Source: an uncultured Clostridium sp. (GTDB lineage Bacteria; Bacillota; Clostridia; TANB77; CAG-508). Taken from it: a stretch of 10,405 bases of DNA. How positions within the stretch are numbered: the stretch's first letter is position 1; every line of letters begins with the position of its first letter. Under the pieces are notes generated by a model. It was not told the origin of the DNA and did no database searches. It saw only the letters and a list, made by a program, of their open reading frames with translations. Location: positions 1-10,405 of the forward strand of contig CAUBRZ010000028.1 of NCBI GenBank assembly GCA_958438515.1. The letters run 5' to 3'. The position numbers and the translations under genes are program-made. Positions 7,638 to 10,405 of the stretch are shown here, in pieces.

Positions 7638-7874
7638 ATGAAATGTCCAATATGTGGAAAAGAGTTCTCAGAACCAGTATTACCTTTACATATTGCAAGA
7701 TGTGAAAAAGGTAAAAAAGTAGAAGAAAATAAACCTAAGAAAATTGAGCAAATGAATAAAGAAGAACTATTAGCTAAAGCAAAAGAATTAGAAATAGTAA
7801 TTGAAAAAGCAGAAGAAACAACAAAAGCTCAAATAATAGAAATGATTAAAGAAAAAGAAACACCACAAGAGTAG
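7638..7874 (+). CDS. Zinc-finger and HeH/LEM-like protein downstream of the coat gene
   Basis: The 78-residue protein has two parts. The N-terminus is a C-X2-C-X11-H-X3-C zinc knuckle (C3, C6, H18, C22). Residues about 38-75 (MNKEELLAKAKELEIVIEKAEETTKAQIIEMIKE) match the helix-extended-loop-helix HeH/LEM-type fold. That fold often follows the capsid gene in phages of Gram-positive bacteria and usually binds nucleic acid or other head parts. TTAGGAGG at 7621-7628 is a strong SD for ATG 7638. An ATG at 7631 lies in another frame. The next gene starts 8 bases after the stop. The exact role in the head is unknown to me. The zinc ligands are seen directly; the HeH call is by pattern. Confidence 0.8.
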   Translation: MKCPICGKEFSEPVLPLHIARCEKGKKVEENKPKKIEQMNKEELLAKAKELEIVIEKAEETTKAQIIEMIKEKETPQE

Positions 7875-7882
7875 GTGATTTT

Positions 7883-8233
7883 ATGAAACTATTAGATATA
7901 GTAAAAGAAAGACTTGATATTAAAGACGAAAATCAAGATAAAAAAATACAAGGTTATATTGATGATATTACTAATAAAATAAAATCTATTTGTAATAGAG
8001 TAGATTTACCAGAAGAATTAGAGTATTTAGTTATTAGATATGCTATGAATTGTGTAGTGTTTTACAAAAATGGATATGGAGAAGGAAAGCAAGTTGTTTC
8101 TTCTGTTTCAGATAATGGACAATCAGTATCTTTTAAAGATGTTGGAGCTGTTACATCTGATGATATAAATATGGATAAATACATAGAAAAAAATAAAGAC
8201 GAAATATCTATGTATGCATATATGAGGTGGTAA
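7883..8233 (+). CDS. Head-tail connector protein (HK97 gp6 / SPP1 gp15 type)
   Basis: The 116-residue protein has the mostly helical plan of Phage_connect_1 adaptors. A first helix (KLLDIVKERLDIKDENQDKKIQGYIDDITNKI) is followed by CNRVDLPEELEYLVIRYAMNCVVFY, the typical second and third helices. A beta-rich C-terminus (VVSSVSDNGQSVSFKD) ends in MYAYMRW. It would form a ring under the portal and prepare the head for tail joining. TAGGTGAT at 7873-7880 serves as SD, overlapping the stop of the upstream gene. Its own end contains the GAGGTGG used by the next gene. Length and position before a gp16-like and a gp10-like gene support the call. Confidence 0.85.
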   Translation: MKLLDIVKERLDIKDENQDKKIQGYIDDITNKIKSICNRVDLPEELEYLVIRYAMNCVVFYKNGYGEGKQVVSSVSDNGQSVSFKDVGAVTSDDINMDKYIEKNKDEISMYAYMRW

Positions 8234-8235
8234 TT

Positions 8236-8580
8236 ATGCAAATATCTGAAATATTTAAACAAGCAATAACTGATACATTCTACGACAAAGATATAGAAAT
8301 ATGGACAGCTGGAACAATAAAAGATGATGAAGGCTCTGTGGTTGGAAATGGAAAACTAGATAAAATAGATAGTTTTAAAGGTAATTTTCAATTTTCTACA
8401 AGAGAATATATTCAACAAGAGTATGGCAAAGAAATAGAAGCTAATGCAATAGTTACATGTAACGAAACAAAAGCTGAAATAGGCAATATTCTTGTATATG
8501 ACAATAAAGAATATACCATAAAAAGTTTGGTGCCTTCTGACAGCCATATAACTCTTTTGGTGAGTGATAACAATGGCTAG
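8236..8580 (+). CDS. Head closure / head-tail adaptor protein (SPP1 gp16-like)
   Basis: I place the start at ATG 8236 (114 residues) because GAGGTGG at 8225-8230 is at correct distance. The in-frame GTG at 8227 lies inside that SD and would overlap the upstream stop. The protein is a small beta-barrel type: IEIWTAGTIKDDEGSVV, FQFSTREYIQQEYGKEIEANAIVTC, IGNILVYDNKEYTIKSLVPSDSHITLLV. It resembles the head-closure or stopper proteins that follow the connector in siphophages. It would seal the filled head and provide the surface for tail docking. It overlaps the gp10-like gene by 8 bases, the same overlap as terS-terL. Confidence 0.78.
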   Translation: MQISEIFKQAITDTFYDKDIEIWTAGTIKDDEGSVVGNGKLDKIDSFKGNFQFSTREYIQQEYGKEIEANAIVTCNETKAEIGNILVYDNKEYTIKSLVPSDSHITLLVSDNNG

Positions 8581-9012
8581 TATAGAAGGATTAGATGAAT
8601 TACTTGCAAATCTAGCTGGACTAGGTGGAAATGCAAAAGAAAGTTGTAGAAAAGGGCTGGAAAGAGGAGCAAAAAAGATACAAAAAAATGCTAAATATTT
8701 AGCACCTGTTGATACAGGACATCTTCGTAACTCAATAAAGACTAAATCGCAAACAACACAAGAAGGAGCAGAAGCACAAGTATTTACTAATTTGGAGTAT
8801 CGGTCCATATGTAGAGTTTGGAACAGGTCAAAGAGGTTCTGAAAGCAATATAGATAGACCAGAACGGAATATCCTATAAAGCCGATTGGGAAGGTCAAGC
8901 AGCACAACCATATCTAACTCCTGCATATCTTCATGCAAAGAATACAGGAGAAGTAGAACAAGAAGTAACTAAATCAATACAACAAGAAATTAGAAAGTTA
9001 GGTGGTAAATAA
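8573..9012 (+). CDS. HK97 gp10-like head-tail protein, needs two +1 shifts (8801 and 8865)
   Basis: Translation from ATG 8573 starts MASIEGLDELLANLAGLGG and continues through AKKIQKNAKYLAPVDTGHLRNSI, the hallmark of HK97-gp10/tail-completion proteins. Without recoding it ends at 8842 in unrelated residues. A +1 shift at CGG 8801 restores EYGPYVEFGTGQRG, the family's most conserved motif. A second +1 shift at CGG 8865 restores GISYKADWEGQAAQPYLTPAY and runs to TAA 9010-9012. The resulting 145 residues are normal length for the family. The restored end provides the AGGTGG SD and a TAATG overlap with the next gene, as expected of an intact operon. GGTGAG at 8559-8564 supports ATG 8573 over the GTG at 8564. 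No downstream fragment has its own start. The protein probably acts at the head-tail junction. Confidence 0.85.
8799..8805 (+). other. +1 frameshift site 2, TAT-CGG-T
   Basis: CGG at 8801-8803 is in frame with ATG 8573. Reading on unshifted ends at TGA 8840-8842. Skipping the C gives tyrosine-glycine followed by PYVEFGTG, the conserved gp10 motif, so homology pins the shift to this codon even though both frames are open over a wider stretch. Confidence 0.8.
8854..8879 (+). other. +1 frameshift window 3, GAA-CGG-A
   Basis: After the shift at 8801 the frame meets TAA at 8877-8879, and the next frame is closed by TAG at 8851-8853, so the second shift must occur between these points. CGG at 8865-8867 is in frame and skipping its C gives glutamate-glycine then ISYKADWEGQ, fitting the gp10 family. 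Confidence 0.78.
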
Positions 9013-9368
9013 TGATTAATCAAAAACCGATAGTATATAAAAAGCTAAGTGAATTAGAAACAGAAAAGAAAGCAAAGCAAGTATGTGAAGAAGGTTCACA
9101 AGATTGGTCAAAATTACCATGTGTAACTTATCTTGAATTACAAAATGAACCAGCAGAAGATGCTGATGATGAAGAATATTCAAGTGCATTAGCAATCAAA
9201 GCTGATGTTTGGGGAAACTCATCTAGTGAAGTGTCTAAATTAGCGATGCAAGTAGTTGCGAAAATGAAAGAAATAGGCTATAAAAGAACACTATTTTTAG
9301 ATGTAGTAGACTTAAATAGTAAACAAAAACACAAAACAATGCGTTTTGAAAAAGAAGAAATTTTATAA
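9012..9368 (+). CDS. Tail completion / minor tail-joining protein (SPP1 gp17 type)
   Basis: The 118-residue protein starts at a TAATG overlap with the restored gp10-like frame and uses AGGTGG at 8999-9004 as SD. It opens with PIVYKKLSELETEKKAKQVCEEGSQDW, then PCVTYLELQNEPAEDADDEEYSSALAIKADVWGNSS, then an alpha-helix and LFLDVVDLNSKQKHKTMRFEKEE. A helix, a strand giving IKADVW, a second helix and a final hairpin are the plan of small tail terminator proteins in this slot. Position between gp10-like and tail tube genes supports that role. Such a ring would cap the tail tube at the head side. Sequence identity within this group is low, so the call rests on order and fold pattern. Confidence 0.75.
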   Translation: MINQKPIVYKKLSELETEKKAKQVCEEGSQDWSKLPCVTYLELQNEPAEDADDEEYSSALAIKADVWGNSSSEVSKLAMQVVAKMKEIGYKRTLFLDVVDLNSKQKHKTMRFEKEEIL

Positions 9369-9383
9369 AGGAGGGCGTTGATT

Positions 9384-9968
9384 ATGCCAAAAAAAGCATT
9401 AAGAGGTTTAAGTGGAATTAAAGTATTTGAATTATTAGAGAATACAGAAACAAATTACAAAGTAGGAGAAGCTATAAGCATACCATATGCTCAAAAACTA
9501 ACAAGAGATATTCAAACATCAAATGACCCAATTTATGCAGATGACGAAATATATGACGATGAAGAAATATTCGATGGAGAAGATTTTGAAATAGAAATAC
9601 CAGAAGCTGATTTAGAATTAATGTCAGTACTTGAAGGTGGAAATTATGATGAACAATCAAAAGAATATTCTTGGGGACCAGACAATCAAAGCAAAGACTA
9701 TGCAATGACGTTTAAAGCAAAAAGAAAAGATGGAAACTATAGAATGTTTAGATATTATAGAGCAAAATTTAAGAAAGTAAAACAAGACTTACAAACACAA
9801 GATAATGGAACACAAGTTGCTACATTAACAATAAGTGGAACATTCTATAAGAGATCTTTATTATCTGACCCTAAAGTTAGAGTATATAAAGATAGTACAA
9901 GTTCAACTGATTTGACTTGGTTAGATACAGTACCTACTATACCAACACCACAACAATCACAAAACTAA
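9384..9968 (+). CDS. Major tail tube protein, phi13 family
   Basis: I choose ATG 9384 (194 residues) because AAGGAGGG at 9369-9375 is at ideal distance. The in-frame TTG at 9378 is too close. The protein begins GLSGIKVFELLENTETNYKVGEAISIPYAQKLTRDIQTSNDPIYADDEIYDDEE. This is the opening of phi13-type major tail proteins, where YADD and an acidic loop precede a strand with IEIPEADLELMSVLEGG. A strand near YAMTFKAKRKDGNYRMFRYYRAKF and TLTISGTFYKR complete the tube barrel. Stacked hexamers form the non-contractile tail tube. The C-terminal 30 residues are Thr/Pro/Gln-rich and probably flexible. A long hairpin follows, as expected after a highly expressed gene. Confidence 0.9.
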   Translation: MPKKALRGLSGIKVFELLENTETNYKVGEAISIPYAQKLTRDIQTSNDPIYADDEIYDDEEIFDGEDFEIEIPEADLELMSVLEGGNYDEQSKEYSWGPDNQSKDYAMTFKAKRKDGNYRMFRYYRAKFKKVKQDLQTQDNGTQVATLTISGTFYKRSLLSDPKVRVYKDSTSSTDLTWLDTVPTIPTPQQSQN

Positions 9969-9973
9969 GGAAC

Positions 9974-10001
9974 AAAAGGAGAGTATTTCTACTCTCCTTT
10001 T
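9974..10001 (+). terminator. 12-bp perfect hairpin after the tail tube gene
   Basis: AAAAGGAGAGTA (9974-9985) pairs perfectly with TACTCTCCTTTT (9990-10001) around a TTTC loop, 5 bases after the tail tube stop. The following GAATTTATATT has little T-run, but the 3' arm ends in TTTT, so it can act as a terminator or stabilise the tail tube mRNA. On the other strand the same hairpin has a GAAA loop and ends in TTTT from the A-run. Confidence 0.7.
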
Positions 10002-10025
10002 GAATTTATATTAGGAGGATTATAA

Positions 10026-10405
10026 ATGGCAAGAAACAATGAAAGCAAGAGTTTACCCAAAGTAAAGGAAATACATGGTGTAGAGATTGAAAAAAAGCCT
10101 TGTGGTAAGTATTTTGAAGCTCTACAGACTTTAAAGGATTTGCCAGAGGACTTTATAAAAGAGTTATCTGACAATGGACAAGATTTTAAATTATCAGAAA
10201 TGTTTACAATGGAAAATATTATGACATTAATTACAAAACTATTAATTATATTACCTGATTTTACATTTAATTTTTTATCTAAACTAATGGAAATAGATAG
10301 AGATACACTAGAAAATCAACTTACACCAAAAGAGGTATTAGATGTTATTAAAGAATTTTGGAAGATAAATGAATTAGAAAGTTTTTTCGACCAAATGAAG
10401 CCAAT
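10026..10405 (+). CDS. Probable tail assembly chaperone, N-terminal part (runs off the right edge)
   Basis: TTAGGAGG (10011-10018) is a strong SD for ATG 10026, and the frame stays open for 126 codons to the window end. The visible part begins MARNNESKSLPKVKEIHGVEIEKKPCGKYFEALQTLKDLPEDFIKEL and continues as a mostly helical protein (MTLITKLLIILPDFTFNFLSKLMEIDRDTLENQLTPKEVLDVIKEFWKINELESFF). No signal peptide is seen. The hydrophobic LLIILPDFTFNFL stretch reads as a buried helix. The slot directly after the tail tube gene and before the tape measure is where siphophages encode tail assembly chaperones, often with a programmed -1 shift making a longer form. That shift site would lie outside the window. 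The call is by position and helical character. Confidence 0.68.
   Translation, partial: MARNNESKSLPKVKEIHGVEIEKKPCGKYFEALQTLKDLPEDFIKELSDNGQDFKLSEMFTMENIMTLITKLLIILPDFTFNFLSKLMEIDRDTLENQLTPKEVLDVIKEFWKINELESFFDQMKP

Noticed and set aside
8227..8235. GTG start for the head-tail adaptor
   Set aside because: The GTG is part of the GAGGTGG SD for ATG 8236.
8573..9012. Plain pseudogene of the gp10-like protein
   Set aside because: Not excluded, but disfavoured: both shifts are at CGG, all segments keep family motifs, and the last segment carries the SD and overlap for the next gene.
1..10405. CRISPR array, tRNA gene, insertion sequence, integrase or attachment site
   Set aside because: No repeated spacer-like units, cloverleaf with CCA end, transposase motif or recombinase motif was seen on either strand.

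Overview
This window is the DNA-packaging, head and head-tail-connector region of a tailed phage or prophage, with every supported gene on the plus strand. The DNA is strongly AT-rich, arginine is written almost entirely as AGA, and the starts carry GGAGG or GGTGG Shine-Dalgarno (SD) sequences. This suggests a low-GC Firmicutes host, probably a Clostridia or Tissierellia type. No integrase, repressor, tRNA or attachment site is visible, so I cannot tell an active phage from a prophage.

Layout. Positions 3-469 hold the end of a small four-cysteine protein and a small HExxH metallopeptidase-like protein. Positions 492-2352 hold the two terminase subunits and 2364-3881 the SPP1-gp6-type portal. 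Positions 3893-5291 hold an SPP1-gp7/Mu-F-type minor head protein with an extra C-terminal domain, split by a +1 frameshift at 4778. Two small proteins follow (5288-5680), then a hairpin and a 123-base non-coding leader. Positions 5856-7588 hold the GP20-type scaffold and a P22-type coat protein, followed by a second hairpin. Positions 7638-9368 hold a zinc-finger/HeH protein, two head-tail connector proteins, an HK97-gp10-type protein (split by two +1 frameshifts) and a tail-completion protein. Positions 9384-9968 hold a phi13-type tail tube protein followed by a long hairpin. A probable tail assembly chaperone runs off the right edge.

How they work together. TerS and TerL pump DNA through the portal into a capsid built from coat on scaffold. 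The gp7-like protein sits in the head, the connector proteins seal and extend the portal, and the tail tube docks onto them. The genes are packed with short overlaps (ATGA, TAATG, 8-base overlaps), consistent with one late operon whose output is tuned by hairpins after the strongly needed genes.

The main discovery candidate is a reading-frame pattern. The window has exactly three in-frame CGG codons, and all three lie at points where a +1 shift restores a conserved phage protein: CCA-CGG-T at 4778, TAT-CGG-T at 8801 and GAA-CGG-A at 8865. Reading CGGN as one residue, or skipping the C and reading GGN as glycine, gives a full 465-residue minor head protein and a full 145-residue gp10-like protein. 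Every other CGG trinucleotide I found inside a gene straddles two codons. This could mean CGG is an unassigned or four-base codon in this host, giving obligatory +1 recoding of structural genes. The dull alternatives are a systematic sequencing error or real gene decay.
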